From Nitrospirales bacterium (GTDB lineage Bacteria; Nitrospirota; Nitrospiria; Nitrospirales; UBA8639): a stretch of 64,000 nt of DNA. The notes under the pieces were generated by a model. It was not told the origin of the DNA. It saw only the letters and a list, made by a program, of their open reading frames with translations, and searched no databases. The position numbers were made by a program, and so were the translations under genes. Within the stretch, counting starts at the first letter, position 1. Each line of letters starts with the position of its first letter. Shown here in pieces: positions 46,384 to 54,976 of this stretch. The stretch lies in NCBI GenBank assembly GCA_020027205.1, contig JAHRAQ010000024.1:1-64000 (forward strand), written 5' to 3'.

Positions 46384-46412
46384 TTGTTCTTTCTCATGGA
46401 ATGTATTATAGT
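46384..46412 (+). promoter_or_regulatory. Promoter upstream of the PLD-like gene
   Basis: TTGTTC (46384-46389) and TATAGT (46407-46412) are separated by 17 bases. No gene was accepted between 46248 and 46549; a 46-codon reading frame at 46286-46426 is too short and unmatched. Confidence 0.4.
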
Positions 46413-46549
46413 ATCCCCTCTCTGAATTGGCCAACGGGATGTGTCGGTCAATCCGCGCATTTCAGGGGGGTGCGTGTGGGCGGTCTGAACGAGGCCTTGC
46501 CGCTTGATATGTCCATAATGTCCGCAACAGGACAAGACGGTCGACATAC

Positions 46550-47437
46550 ATGCAAGGTCGCTGGCGCCATCGGATGCTTGACTTAATCCAAACACCGTTC
46601 AGTCCCGCTTTCAAGACGTTTGCTGACGATATTGCCACGGATTGCTTTATTTGCTCTCCGTACATCACGTCCGAGCCGGTCAGAATGCTTGTGGATACCA
46701 TGACCAGAAAGAAACTCTCCGGCAATGTCACGATCAACGTTTTGACTGATATTTCGTATCGAACATTGGCGCAGGGATCGACGGAAACATCCGCGCTCCT
46801 GTACCTCTTTGATAACCATCCAAAAGTTCGCATTACCTATCTGCCTGCGATCCATGCAAAAGTTTATATCGCCAATCAATCCTGGGCTATCATTACCTCG
46901 GCAAACTTTACCCGTGGTGGCGGGGCCATGAACGTTGAATATGGCGTCAAAATACGCGATCGCAAGATCGTTAGACGTATACGACGTGATATGAACGAAT
47001 ATAGAAAACTTGGCGTGGATATAACCAGAGATGACCTTGAAGATATTCATGCCCGCGTCGAAGAAATAAGGAAATCGATTGCAACAGAACAGCGAGCCAT
47101 TGCCCATGTTATTTCGACACATTCTGCGGCGCAACACAGGATTGAAGATGACTTGATTAGAATGCGGGTAAAGCGCAGGAGCGTAAACGCCATTTTTTCC
47201 GAGACGTTGCTGTATTTGCTGTCCAAACGCCCGGCCACTACGCAGGCGTTGCATGAGCATGTTCGCGCTATTCACCGCGATTTATGCGACGATGATTCCG
47301 ACAGGATGATTGACGGAAGAAGTTTCGGAAAACTGTGGAAGCATCAGGTCAGAAGTTCGCAGGTATCTTTACGCAGAGCAGGTTCTATTGGTTACGATAA
47401 ACGCACTAGGTTATGGCACAAGACGCGCAACCCATAG
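46550..47437 (+). CDS. Phospholipase D-like domain protein, possible nuclease
   Basis: The 295-residue protein has one PLD-type motif, HAKVYIAN followed by SANFTRGG. The usual HKD Asp is replaced by Asn, although the Ser-Asn-Phe-Thr segment is intact. PLD-fold proteins with one motif act as dimers and include restriction endonucleases. The C-terminal 140 residues are charged and helical and end in a winged-helix-like segment. Base composition is clearly AT-richer than the neighbours. The next small gene overlaps its end by 25 bases. Confidence 0.65.
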   Translation: MQGRWRHRMLDLIQTPFSPAFKTFADDIATDCFICSPYITSEPVRMLVDTMTRKKLSGNVTINVLTDISYRTLAQGSTETSALLYLFDNHPKVRITYLPAIHAKVYIANQSWAIITSANFTRGGGAMNVEYGVKIRDRKIVRRIRRDMNEYRKLGVDITRDDLEDIHARVEEIRKSIATEQRAIAHVISTHSAAQHRIEDDLIRMRVKRRSVNAIFSETLLYLLSKRPATTQALHEHVRAIHRDLCDDDSDRMIDGRSFGKLWKHQVRSSQVSLRRAGSIGYDKRTRLWHKTRNP

Positions 47438-47625
47438 TTGTCCCGATCATCTGCGAAAATCCACGGTGTTGGGATTATGGCCGGCTGGTTAATGAAATTC
47501 ACGAATTAACTGTCGAGGGCTTGGATATGTTTTATGAAGGTTACGACGACTCCGATGAAGCGGACTTTTGCAAGACATGCGGGGAGTGGGGTGTGGCGGA
47601 AAGCCCTCTGCTGGCGTCGTCGTGA
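47413..47625 (+). CDS. Small zinc-ribbon-like protein
   Basis: The 70-residue acidic protein has two cysteine pairs (Cys14/Cys19 and Cys53/Cys56) that could form a zinc ribbon. It overlaps the end of the PLD-like gene by 25 bases in another frame, which suggests coupled translation. No known family is recognised. It may be the partner of the PLD-like protein. Confidence 0.5.
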   Translation: MAQDAQPIVVPIICENPRCWDYGRLVNEIHELTVEGLDMFYEGYDDSDEADFCKTCGEWGVAESPLLASS

Positions 47626-47734
47626 TTTTGGCAGGGGACATGAATTGTCGTTTGTGTTTAGATTTGAGTTGCCGGGCTGGTACAGCGTGTTGCGATGCCC
47701 ATTTGAACAAACGGTTTGATGAACAGGCGGGCCA

Positions 47735-48037
47735 ATGAGCACCAACGTCAATCGCGAAGACGTCGAACACGTGGCCGAACTGGCCCGGCTTCGGTTGACG
47801 CCGGAGGAACTGGAGCAGTTCAGCGTCCAGTTGAGCCGGATTCTGACGTACGTGGAAGAGGTGAAGGCGGTGGATACCACGGGCGTTCCGGCGACCACGT
47901 CGATGGTGGCCGGCGACGCCAACGTGTGGCGTGAGGATGAGGTGCGGCCGTCGCTGTCCCGTGAGCAGGCGGTGGGCAACGCGCCGGAGGCCGCGGACGG
48001 CCTGTTTCGGGTCCCCCGGATTATCCGCGACCGGTAA
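47735..48037 (+). CDS. gatC: Asp-tRNA(Asn)/Glu-tRNA(Gln) amidotransferase subunit C
   Basis: The 100-residue protein has the GatC pattern: HVAELARLRLTPEELEQFSVQLSRILTYVEEVKAVDT and the C-terminal NAPEAADGLFRVPRII. It stabilises the GatA-GatB complex that amidates mischarged tRNA. It is the first gene of gatC-panD-gatA. The 109 bases before it hold nothing recognised beyond a normal leader. Confidence 0.93.
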   Translation: MSTNVNREDVEHVAELARLRLTPEELEQFSVQLSRILTYVEEVKAVDTTGVPATTSMVAGDANVWREDEVRPSLSREQAVGNAPEAADGLFRVPRIIRDR

Positions 48038-48058
48038 CTCACGGGAAAGGGTGCGCGT

Positions 48059-48415
48059 ATGTTGCGTCAACTGCTTCGTTCAAAAATCCACCGGGCGGTG
48101 ATCACGGACGCCTGTCTGGATTATGAGGGCAGCCTGACGGTGGACGAGGCGTTGCTGGACGCGGCCGGGATTGTGCCCTATGAACTGGTGACGGTGTCCA
48201 ATCTGCAGAACGGCGAGCGGTTCACCACCTATGCCATGAACGGCCGGCGCGGCTCCGGCGACGTGGTGCTCAACGGGCCGGCGGCGCGCAAGGGGGTGGT
48301 CGGCGACCGGGTGATTATTTTTTGTTATCACTATTACGATGAGGACGAGGTCAAGCATCACCAGCCGACGGTGATTCGGGTGGACGACCGCAACCGGATA
48401 CTTCCGCGCGCCTGA
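48059..48415 (+). CDS. panD: Aspartate 1-decarboxylase proenzyme
   Basis: The 118-residue product has the self-cleavage site EGSLT, where Ser becomes the pyruvoyl group, and RGSGDVVLNGPAARKGVVGD. It makes beta-alanine for pantothenate and CoA synthesis. It lies inside the gat cluster, 21 bases after gatC, so it is probably co-transcribed with translation genes. No other pan gene is near. Confidence 0.94.
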   Translation: MLRQLLRSKIHRAVITDACLDYEGSLTVDEALLDAAGIVPYELVTVSNLQNGERFTTYAMNGRRGSGDVVLNGPAARKGVVGDRVIIFCYHYYDEDEVKHHQPTVIRVDDRNRILPRA

Positions 48416-48508
48416 CCGCCGACCGCGCGGCCCGTGGCCGAGGCGCGACCGGCGACGCCGGCGGCGGCAAGGCGGGCGGGCGCGGTTGCCGTCCCGTGTG
48501 TCTCAATC

Positions 48509-49978
48509 ATGTCGCTTGTCAAATGGACGCTGCACGAACTTCAGGAGCGGTTGACGCGCGGCGACGTGAGCGCGACGGAGATCGTCCGCGCCTACTTTCT
48601 TCGGATCGGCGTGGTGGAGCCGAAGGTGAACGCCTATATCACGCTGAATGAACAGGAGGTCGTGCTGTCCGAGGCCGGTGCGCTGGACGACGCGATGAAA
48701 ACCTGGAGAAAGACCATGCCGATGATGGCCATGCCGATTGCCGTGAAGGATAACCTCTGCACGGAAGGCGTGCCCACGACCGGCGGGTCGCGCATTCTCA
48801 AAGACTTCACCCCGCCGTATAACGCCACCGTGGTGGACGAGTTGCGGGCGCAACGGTGTTTTCTGATGGGGAAAACCAACCTGGATGAATTCGGCATGGG
48901 GTCGTCCACCGAACATTCGGCGTTTGGCCCCAGCCGCAATCCCTGGAAACTCGACTATGTGCCGGGCGGCTCCAGCGGAGGGTCCGCCGCCGCCGTGGCC
49001 GCCGACGAATGTGTCGCGGCGCTGGGGACGGACACCGGCGGCTCCATCCGCCAGCCCGCCGCCTGTTGCGGCGTGGTCGGTCTGAAGCCCACGTATGGAC
49101 GGGTGTCGCGTTACGGGCTGCTGGCGTTTGCCTCGTCGCTGGATCAAATCGGCCCCATCACCAAGGACGTCAGGGACGCCGCCCTGATGATGAACGTGCT
49201 CGCCGGGCATGATCCGAAGGACGCGACGTCGGCCGACGTGCCGGCGCCGGATTTTACGAGGTCCCTGAAAAAGAAAGACGTCAAACACCTGAAACTCGGC
49301 GTCCCGCGCGAGTTTTTCGAAGAGGGGCTGGATCCGGAAGTGCGTGACGCCGTTCACGCCGCCGTGTCCGTCCTGGAAGACCTGGGCGGCACGACGCGGG
49401 AGGTGTCGCTGCCGCACACGGGCGTGGCGGTGGCGACCTATTATCTTGTGGCAACGGCGGAGGCGAGCGCCAATCTGGCTCGATACGACGGCGTGAAATA
49501 CGGATTCCGGGCGCGGCCCTACGCCGATCTCGCGGACATGTACCGGGCCACCCGGCAGGAAGGATTCGGTCCCGAAGTCAAACGGCGCATCATGCTGGGC
49601 ACCTATGCCTTGAGCAGCGGATATTACGACGCCTACTATGCCAAGGCGCAGGCCGTGCGAACGCTCATTCGGCGTGATTTTGACCGGGCCTTTCAGGACG
49701 TGGACGTCCTGGTCACGCCGGTGATGCCGACCACGGTGTTTCGACTCGGGGACAGAGCCGACGATCCGCTGCAAATGTATTTGTCGGATCTGTACACCGT
49801 CTCCGCCAGTCTGGCCGGGGTGCCGGCCATGTCGTTGCCGTGCGGATTCAGTCACCGGGGGCTGCCCATCGGGATGCAACTCGTGGGGCGACCGTTTGAA
49901 GAAGACGTGATGCTCCGGGTGGGCCGCGCCTACGAACTGGCGACCGACTGGCGCAAACAACGGCCGTTGATTCGATAG
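48509..49978 (+). CDS. gatA: Asp-tRNA(Asn)/Glu-tRNA(Gln) amidotransferase subunit A
   Basis: The 489-residue amidase has the Ser-cisSer-Lys triad region: AVKDN for the Lys, then [12 protein letters not shown] and [10 protein letters not shown]. It provides ammonia from glutamine for tRNA amidation. ATG 48509 is used; the frame is open 75 bases upstream but the residues are unlike GatA. The AT-rich island starts about 86 bases after its stop, separating it from gatB. Confidence 0.95.
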   Translation: MSLVKWTLHELQERLTRGDVSATEIVRAYFLRIGVVEPKVNAYITLNEQEVVLSEAGALDDAMKTWRKTMPMMAMPIAVKDNLCTEGVPTTGGSRILKDFTPPYNATVVDELRAQRCFLMGKTNLDEFGMGSSTEHSAFGPSRNPWKLDYVPGGSSGGSAAAVAADECVAALGTDTGGSIRQPAACCGVVGLKPTYGRVSRYGLLAFASSLDQIGPITKDVRDAALMMNVLAGHDPKDATSADVPAPDFTRSLKKKDVKHLKLGVPREFFEEGLDPEVRDAVHAAVSVLEDLGGTTREVSLPHTGVAVATYYLVATAEASANLARYDGVKYGFRARPYADLADMYRATRQEGFGPEVKRRIMLGTYALSSGYYDAYYAKAQAVRTLIRRDFDRAFQDVDVLVTPVMPTTVFRLGDRADDPLQMYLSDLYTVSASLAGVPAMSLPCGFSHRGLPIGMQLVGRPFEEDVMLRVGRAYELATDWRKQRPLIR

Positions 49979-50064
49979 GCCGAGCTTAGATGAATCTAGA
50001 CAGACTGGATGAACGCAGTTGCGGAAATTGGGATTGCATACAAGCAGGGAGATAGAAAAATAAG

Positions 50065-51201
50065 ATGGGCTTCTGGCATACCGGCTACATGGATCACCAT
50101 GAGACAACAGGGCTGGACGATTGCCGCGCCGTACTGATGGAGCCCATTGTCTATCCTTGCAAGCGTTGCGGAGAAAATTTCCAGTTACCCGATGATTTGC
50201 GCACACATTGTTTCGAAAAACACCCGGCACAAAAGCCGGTTTTATATGTGCATGGGAAAGAATTGGGCAATAAGCCATATCGTGTTACGCAACACATCGC
50301 CCAAAGTGACATAATAGTTACCAATTGTGACCACGTTTTTTTCAACGACAAAGAAATGACGATTGATGCGATTTGCCGCGAACTATCCCGGCTTTCGTGG
50401 GACACATGTCGGATTAAGTTGCAGAAGGAAGATGTCGTCGTGGAGTTTGCGTTGAATTTTTGTATCGCATCACCGGAAGACATTCGTGGCATAGAAGAAC
50501 AGTTTGAAGAAATGGTTGCCAAGCATCGGTTGGACACCTGTGTAATTGACGAGTTCATTGCGGCTACGAAAAAATACAAAACCGCTATCGGTTATTGCGA
50601 TGGAATTTGTGCATATCTATATGGAATCATGGCAAAGGAACGCATGCCAGGTTCATTGACCGATCACCCACAATACGTGGGAAAATACAACAAAGCGGTT
50701 GAACAGATGGCAGGTTATGAACGGCCGTTGGCAAAAGTTGTCAGTGGTCTTATTGGGTTTCACTTCAACCACTTTGCAGAGACGGTTTGTCTTGTAAGTA
50801 ATAAAACTCGGGCAGGCCAAACAGCGATCCGATATCAAGAGTGGATACAGGAAAATATGACAGAATCATGGAGTGTGCATGGTTCAGATGCTTCCCTGAT
50901 GCGCACTGAATCGTTGCTTGTTGATAGGAATACGAAAAAAATTACCCACTGGATGACTCAGCCACTCGAAAACCTCTTTGGAAAAGAGGATAAAATAGAA
51001 TCGTTTTTGAAGGACAATCTGGAGCAATACGATGCCGTAAAAGTGCAAATGCTCTTATGCAAGATGTACCAGATGGCAAATAATGTCAATAATGGTGCGT
51101 CCCGTCACGCGAAAAGTTTGCGTAATCAGATTGGCCCAATCGGAAAATGGGCTGAAGCCCAAATCGGAAAAGATTTCCAATTTGCCAATGGGAAAGTCTA
51201 A
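50065..51201 (+). CDS. Protein with N-terminal C2H2 zinc finger, first gene of an AT-rich three-gene operon
   Basis: The 378-residue protein begins with a classical C2H2 finger: Cys32, Cys35, His48, His53 (CX2CX12HX4H). A segment that looks all-beta follows (about 60-165), then a helical region with many Cys and His (GFHFNHFAETVCL). I do not recognise the family. Base composition is much AT-richer than the flanking genes, a sign of transfer. The start is not certain because no good Shine-Dalgarno precedes ATG 50065; ATG 50137 would remove the finger's leader but keep its Cys and His. The next gene overlaps it by 14 bases. Confidence 0.75.
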   Translation: MGFWHTGYMDHHETTGLDDCRAVLMEPIVYPCKRCGENFQLPDDLRTHCFEKHPAQKPVLYVHGKELGNKPYRVTQHIAQSDIIVTNCDHVFFNDKEMTIDAICRELSRLSWDTCRIKLQKEDVVVEFALNFCIASPEDIRGIEEQFEEMVAKHRLDTCVIDEFIAATKKYKTAIGYCDGICAYLYGIMAKERMPGSLTDHPQYVGKYNKAVEQMAGYERPLAKVVSGLIGFHFNHFAETVCLVSNKTRAGQTAIRYQEWIQENMTESWSVHGSDASLMRTESLLVDRNTKKITHWMTQPLENLFGKEDKIESFLKDNLEQYDAVKVQMLLCKMYQMANNVNNGASRHAKSLRNQIGPIGKWAEAQIGKDFQFANGKV

Positions 51202-52315
51202 CTTGATCGGTTTAAATCCAAAACAAGCCCCTATCGTTGTGGGCACTGATGTGCAAGGAAAATCATTCAAGCCTGCGAGAGGCATTATTGCCCCAAAACG
51301 CAAAATGCCAACACCGATAGAGAGCGTTGGTCAAAGGTTGAATGCTTTCTATGGCGGTAGATCTAAAAAACTGATGCTGGCAAAGAAAAAGCGCGGCGCA
51401 ACACAAGGCGTGCTAGCATTGAGTGAAAGCGAGAATAAAGACTTGCTTGCTATGGCATCGCATGATCGTACTCTAAACAAAACCCGCGAACTAATGCTGT
51501 TCTGTGCTGGATTGAGTGAAAAAGTTATTGTCGGGCAAATCAAGAATTTTTGTGGTCAAGTACTTCAGCGGCATCCTGCGTTTGCACGAGATTTACTTCG
51601 GAATATTTGGGAAAAATCTTCAGAAATGGCGACGGAAGATAGTTTATTCGAAAATCTTGTCAGTAACAACTACGCGACTTTGCCTTGGCGAGAAAAGGCC
51701 AACCCATTGACAAAAAAAGAGCAAGAACAATGTAGGGTCAATGCATTTCATTGTCTGTTGCTTTGGTTTCAACTGACCCGTGGCATGCAGGTTGAGAGAA
51801 TTCTTCAATTGCTCCAATGTCATCTGTGGAAATCATCTGTACGACAACAAAAAACAGACTTGGACAAACTCCGTGCTTTGATGAACACAAAAGATTTTTC
51901 TGCTGTTCAAATTGTCAGTGTATTGCTGGAAAATCAAATATATATAGCGAACAATAACGCTACAATTGCTCTGCAAGAAAAGGAAAGCGCGGTGTCCCAT
52001 GCCGAGAATATGAGTAAAAACTTGACTGAGGCAGAGCAGAGCCTCAAAGAACTCAAAACCAAAGTCGTTTGCCTCGAAGAAAAATCCAAACAAGAAAGGA
52101 AGACGCACGCCACTGAGACAGCACACATGAAGGATAACTACGAACAATTGCGAGGACGGGTTTTGCGGCGATTGAAAGAAGAGCTGTCGTTGCTCGAGGA
52201 GGGGCTATATGCTTTGCAACGCGACCCTCCGAAGGTGCATGTGATGGTTGATCACGCAGACCGGGCGATCGGTAGCCTTAAGCGCGAAATGGAGAAATTG
52301 CGAGAGTCTCTATGA
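51188..52315 (+). CDS. Coiled-coil protein, second gene of the operon
   Basis: The 375-residue product has a basic N-terminus, a helical middle and a long coiled coil (about residues 245-320, with heptads such as LTEAEQSLKELKTKVVCLEE). A compact C-terminal module follows, with RRLKEELSLLEEGLYAL and a VDHADRAIGSLKREME-like tail. The tail in front of an Hsp70 gene suggests a nucleotide-exchange or docking role like GrpE; this is inference. ATG 51188 overlaps gene 1 by 14 bases. The open frame begins earlier (51083) but lies inside gene 1. No known family is assigned. Confidence 0.7.
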   Translation: MGKSNLIGLNPKQAPIVVGTDVQGKSFKPARGIIAPKRKMPTPIESVGQRLNAFYGGRSKKLMLAKKKRGATQGVLALSESENKDLLAMASHDRTLNKTRELMLFCAGLSEKVIVGQIKNFCGQVLQRHPAFARDLLRNIWEKSSEMATEDSLFENLVSNNYATLPWREKANPLTKKEQEQCRVNAFHCLLLWFQLTRGMQVERILQLLQCHLWKSSVRQQKTDLDKLRALMNTKDFSAVQIVSVLLENQIYIANNNATIALQEKESAVSHAENMSKNLTEAEQSLKELKTKVVCLEEKSKQERKTHATETAHMKDNYEQLRGRVLRRLKEELSLLEEGLYALQRDPPKVHVMVDHADRAIGSLKREMEKLRESL

Positions 52316-52327
52316 AATGGTGTTGAT

Positions 52328-54109
52328 ATGAACATAGTAGGTTTCGATTTTGGGACGACGAATAGTTTGATTTCGATCATTGATGGAGATCGCTCAATCA
52401 ATTATCTCGACGAAGAACAGCGGCCGATCCCATCTGTAATTTGTTACGAAGGAGCACGGAAGATTCTTGGGAGAGAAGCAAAGGAACGATTATCCCACGC
52501 TGGTCTTGGAGTCTACGGAAATATCGTAAAATCACCGAAGATGCATTTGGGAAAAGAAAGCGTTTTTGTCGAAGGAGTGGAAAGAAGTCCCGTGGATATG
52601 GTGGCGGATGTTGTTAGGCATGTTTGTCAACAGACCATGAAAACTCGACGCATTGATGGTATTTCCGGTGTAGTGGTAACGATTCCTATTGGCATGGAAG
52701 GACATCAACGAAGCGCGCTTAGAAATGCGTTCAGGCTTGCTGGGTTACGAGTTGTGCAGTTTGTCCATGAACCTTTTGCGGCACTTTATGGTTTATTCAG
52801 GGGGCGGGATCTTTCGTCGATGCTACGTCGTTATGACAATAAACTTATTCTGGTGTTTGATTGGGGCGGGGGGACGCTAGATTTGACCTTATGTCGTCTG
52901 CAGGGTGATATAATTGTGCAACTGATAAATGATGGCACCAGTGAAGTGGGCGGAGACGTCTTCGATGAAACCATCATGAATCGCGTTGTGCAGCATGCAA
53001 GAAATTCCCTGAAACTTGGTGATTCTGTAGATACGATTCAGGGTGCGGAATCTCGTTTGATGGACAGATGTGAACGTGCAAAGATTGAATTGTCCAATCG
53101 CTCCAATGTGCAAATATATGTTCGAGATTTTTTCAAGGAAATAACGGACGTTGATGTTGATTATGCATTGGAGCGAAATGAGTTTGAACAGATTGTTGAG
53201 CCACTACTCGACAAAGGCTTCAACCGAATCAAGTGTATACTGGACAACGTCGGTTATTCTCCGGAACAAGTGGCTCTCTGTGTCGCTACAGGTGGGATGT
53301 CTAATATGCCAGTTGTCAGTCGTCGACTCCATGAGCTATTTGGTCCTGAACGAGTAAGATTTCCAGAAAACAGCGCAACGCTGATTGCCGAAGGAGCGGC
53401 GTGGATTGCATCGGATAAAGTGGGATTGCACTTGGCAAAAAATGTCGAGTTGGTGTTGGCACGTAATTCTTATCTGCCACTAGTTAAGTCCAGAACTTTA
53501 ATGCCGAAAGAAGGCAATGTTCAAACAGACCATTTTCATCTTTACTGCACTGACCCACGCGATGGGATTGCCAAGTTTCAGATTTGCGTACCGCAAAAGA
53601 CGGGATCGAACGTATTAGTCAACGAGCCTAGAGTCAATTTGGGAAATATCACTGTAAAAGTAGATAAATATGCACGTGCCTTTGAGGAAAGACTTGAACT
53701 TGACATCCAGATTAACGATGACCTTGTTTTTACAGCCCACGCACGCTCTCTAAATCAGAATGATGGGGATTGTTGCGAAATCCATAATCTTGAATTTGGG
53801 CTTAGATTTCCATGCGGTGACCAAAGGGCGATTCCAAAAGATGACCCCGAGGTCGCCTCCTTCGACGGGGCACAAAATTTTTCCGCAGAGCCGGGGGCAA
53901 TTAGTGTGCGTGGAAACTTGGCCAATAGGGAAGACAATTCGCTTGTGCCGGGGGAATTCCTTTACTCATATAACCCGTATTACTTTGACACAGACAACAA
54001 TCCGCCTCGGTATCAGGTGCATGAGAGGCTTTATTATCAGCCTTGTGCAGTGTGCGGTCGTGCCTCAAACGATCCGGCTTGTCTGTGTTCCGCAACTCGA
54101 TCTGGTTAG
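52328..54109 (+). CDS. Divergent Hsp70-family protein with cysteine-rich tail
   Basis: The N-terminal 380 residues are an Hsp70 ATPase: FDFGTTNSL (7-15), HEPFAALYG (148-155) and FDWGGGTLDLTL (177-188), which match the phosphate-1, hinge and phosphate-2 motifs. The C-terminal part is short and beta-rich with no DnaK-like helical lid and no EEVD-like end. It closes with Cys573, Cys576, Cys585 and Cys587, a likely zinc site. It is not the housekeeping DnaK, which is usually in a dnaK-grpE-dnaJ setting. It follows the coiled-coil gene by 12 bases. Confidence 0.82.
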   Translation: MNIVGFDFGTTNSLISIIDGDRSINYLDEEQRPIPSVICYEGARKILGREAKERLSHAGLGVYGNIVKSPKMHLGKESVFVEGVERSPVDMVADVVRHVCQQTMKTRRIDGISGVVVTIPIGMEGHQRSALRNAFRLAGLRVVQFVHEPFAALYGLFRGRDLSSMLRRYDNKLILVFDWGGGTLDLTLCRLQGDIIVQLINDGTSEVGGDVFDETIMNRVVQHARNSLKLGDSVDTIQGAESRLMDRCERAKIELSNRSNVQIYVRDFFKEITDVDVDYALERNEFEQIVEPLLDKGFNRIKCILDNVGYSPEQVALCVATGGMSNMPVVSRRLHELFGPERVRFPENSATLIAEGAAWIASDKVGLHLAKNVELVLARNSYLPLVKSRTLMPKEGNVQTDHFHLYCTDPRDGIAKFQICVPQKTGSNVLVNEPRVNLGNITVKVDKYARAFEERLELDIQINDDLVFTAHARSLNQNDGDCCEIHNLEFGLRFPCGDQRAIPKDDPEVASFDGAQNFSAEPGAISVRGNLANREDNSLVPGEFLYSYNPYYFDTDNNPPRYQVHERLYYQPCAVCGRASNDPACLCSATRSG

Positions 54110-54224
54110 AGTTTTGTGTCGCTATGTATACCCAATATACCCAATGCCAATTAAAATATTTTGTTTGGCTATATCCTCTGCGAATCGGTAAATAACAGAG
54201 ACGTTTCAACAGGGAAGGTGTCGC

Positions 54225-54647
54225 ATGATGCAAGACATTGCCGTTCTGGACGTGGCCGTCATGGTCATGGTGGTGGCCGTGCTCATCGGGTGTCTCGTGC
54301 TCACGTGGTATCTGATCTCGGCGGTGCGTCGGATCAGGGAAACGGCGGCGCAATCCGAACGCTTGCTGTCGCGGGCGAATGAGGCGTTGCCGGAGATTCT
54401 GGAGAACGTCAAACGGACGAGCGAAAACATCCGGGTCGTGTCCGCCCGCGCGCGGGAGAGCGTGGACGAGGCGTCCGTGCTGGTGCATGCCATCGGTGAC
54501 GTGGGGCACACCGTCACTCGAATGCACGGCGTGTTTCGAGAGAAAGGCACGACTTGGCTGACGCGCCTGGTCCGGGTGGCGTCGGGCGTGCGGGCGGTGG
54601 CCGACACCCTGAAGAGTCGCGTACACAAAGAAGGAGGGAACCGCTGA
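54225..54647 (+). CDS. DUF948-family membrane-anchored protein
   Basis: The 140-residue protein has one N-terminal transmembrane helix and then a long amphipathic helix, the DUF948 pattern. GGAAGG precedes the ATG at a good distance. The next gene overlaps by one base in ATGA form. The pair is found in many bacteria as small envelope-stress or cell-shape proteins of unknown role. It is GC-rich like the core genes, so the island ends before it. Confidence 0.75.
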   Translation: MMQDIAVLDVAVMVMVVAVLIGCLVLTWYLISAVRRIRETAAQSERLLSRANEALPEILENVKRTSENIRVVSARARESVDEASVLVHAIGDVGHTVTRMHGVFREKGTTWLTRLVRVASGVRAVADTLKSRVHKEGGNR

Positions 54648-54976
54648 TGGGAAATCATGATTCCGGCACCTCGGCCGTCGCCGTGCTGGCCGCGTTTTTA
54701 AGCGGGATGACGCTGGGCGCGGTGGCGGTGTTGCTGCTGGCGCCGCAAACCGGTCGGGAGTCGCGGGAAACGCTGGCCAGGATGGCGCGGCGGGCGAGCG
54801 AGGACATGCGGGATTTGTCGGAACGGGCGACGGAGACCTGGGACGACGTGATGCACAAAAGCCGCGAAGTGCTGCATGAGGCCGGCGACGTCGTCAAGGA
54901 GGCGGTGGACGCCGGCCGGGAGGCGATGCACCAGGCGCGGCGAACGTCTCCGGGGTCGTCCAACACGCCCTCGTGA
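54647..54976 (+). CDS. YtxH-like small membrane protein
   Basis: The 109-residue protein starts at ATG 54647, overlapping the upstream stop. It has one transmembrane helix ([22 protein letters not shown]) followed by the [15 protein letters not shown] turn typical of the YtxH family, then a long apolipoprotein-like amphipathic helix. The gatB start overlaps its end by four bases (GTGA), so they are coupled. Confidence 0.8.
   Translation: MGNHDSGTSAVAVLAAFLSGMTLGAVAVLLLAPQTGRESRETLARMARRASEDMRDLSERATETWDDVMHKSREVLHEAGDVVKEAVDAGREAMHQARRTSPGSSNTPS

Noticed and set aside
46286..46426. 46-codon plus-strand frame starting MSAKLPYHVLQWVEK
   Set aside because: Reads somewhat like protein but is short, has no Shine-Dalgarno and contains the promoter of the PLD-like gene; perhaps a relic.
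46302..46595. 97-codon minus-strand frame before the PLD-like gene
   Set aside because: No motif, unlikely composition, overlaps the plus-strand promoter and gene start.
48503..50278. 591-codon antisense frame over gatA into the island
   Set aside because: Shadow frame crossing the GC boundary, with no motif; gatA is certain on the plus strand.
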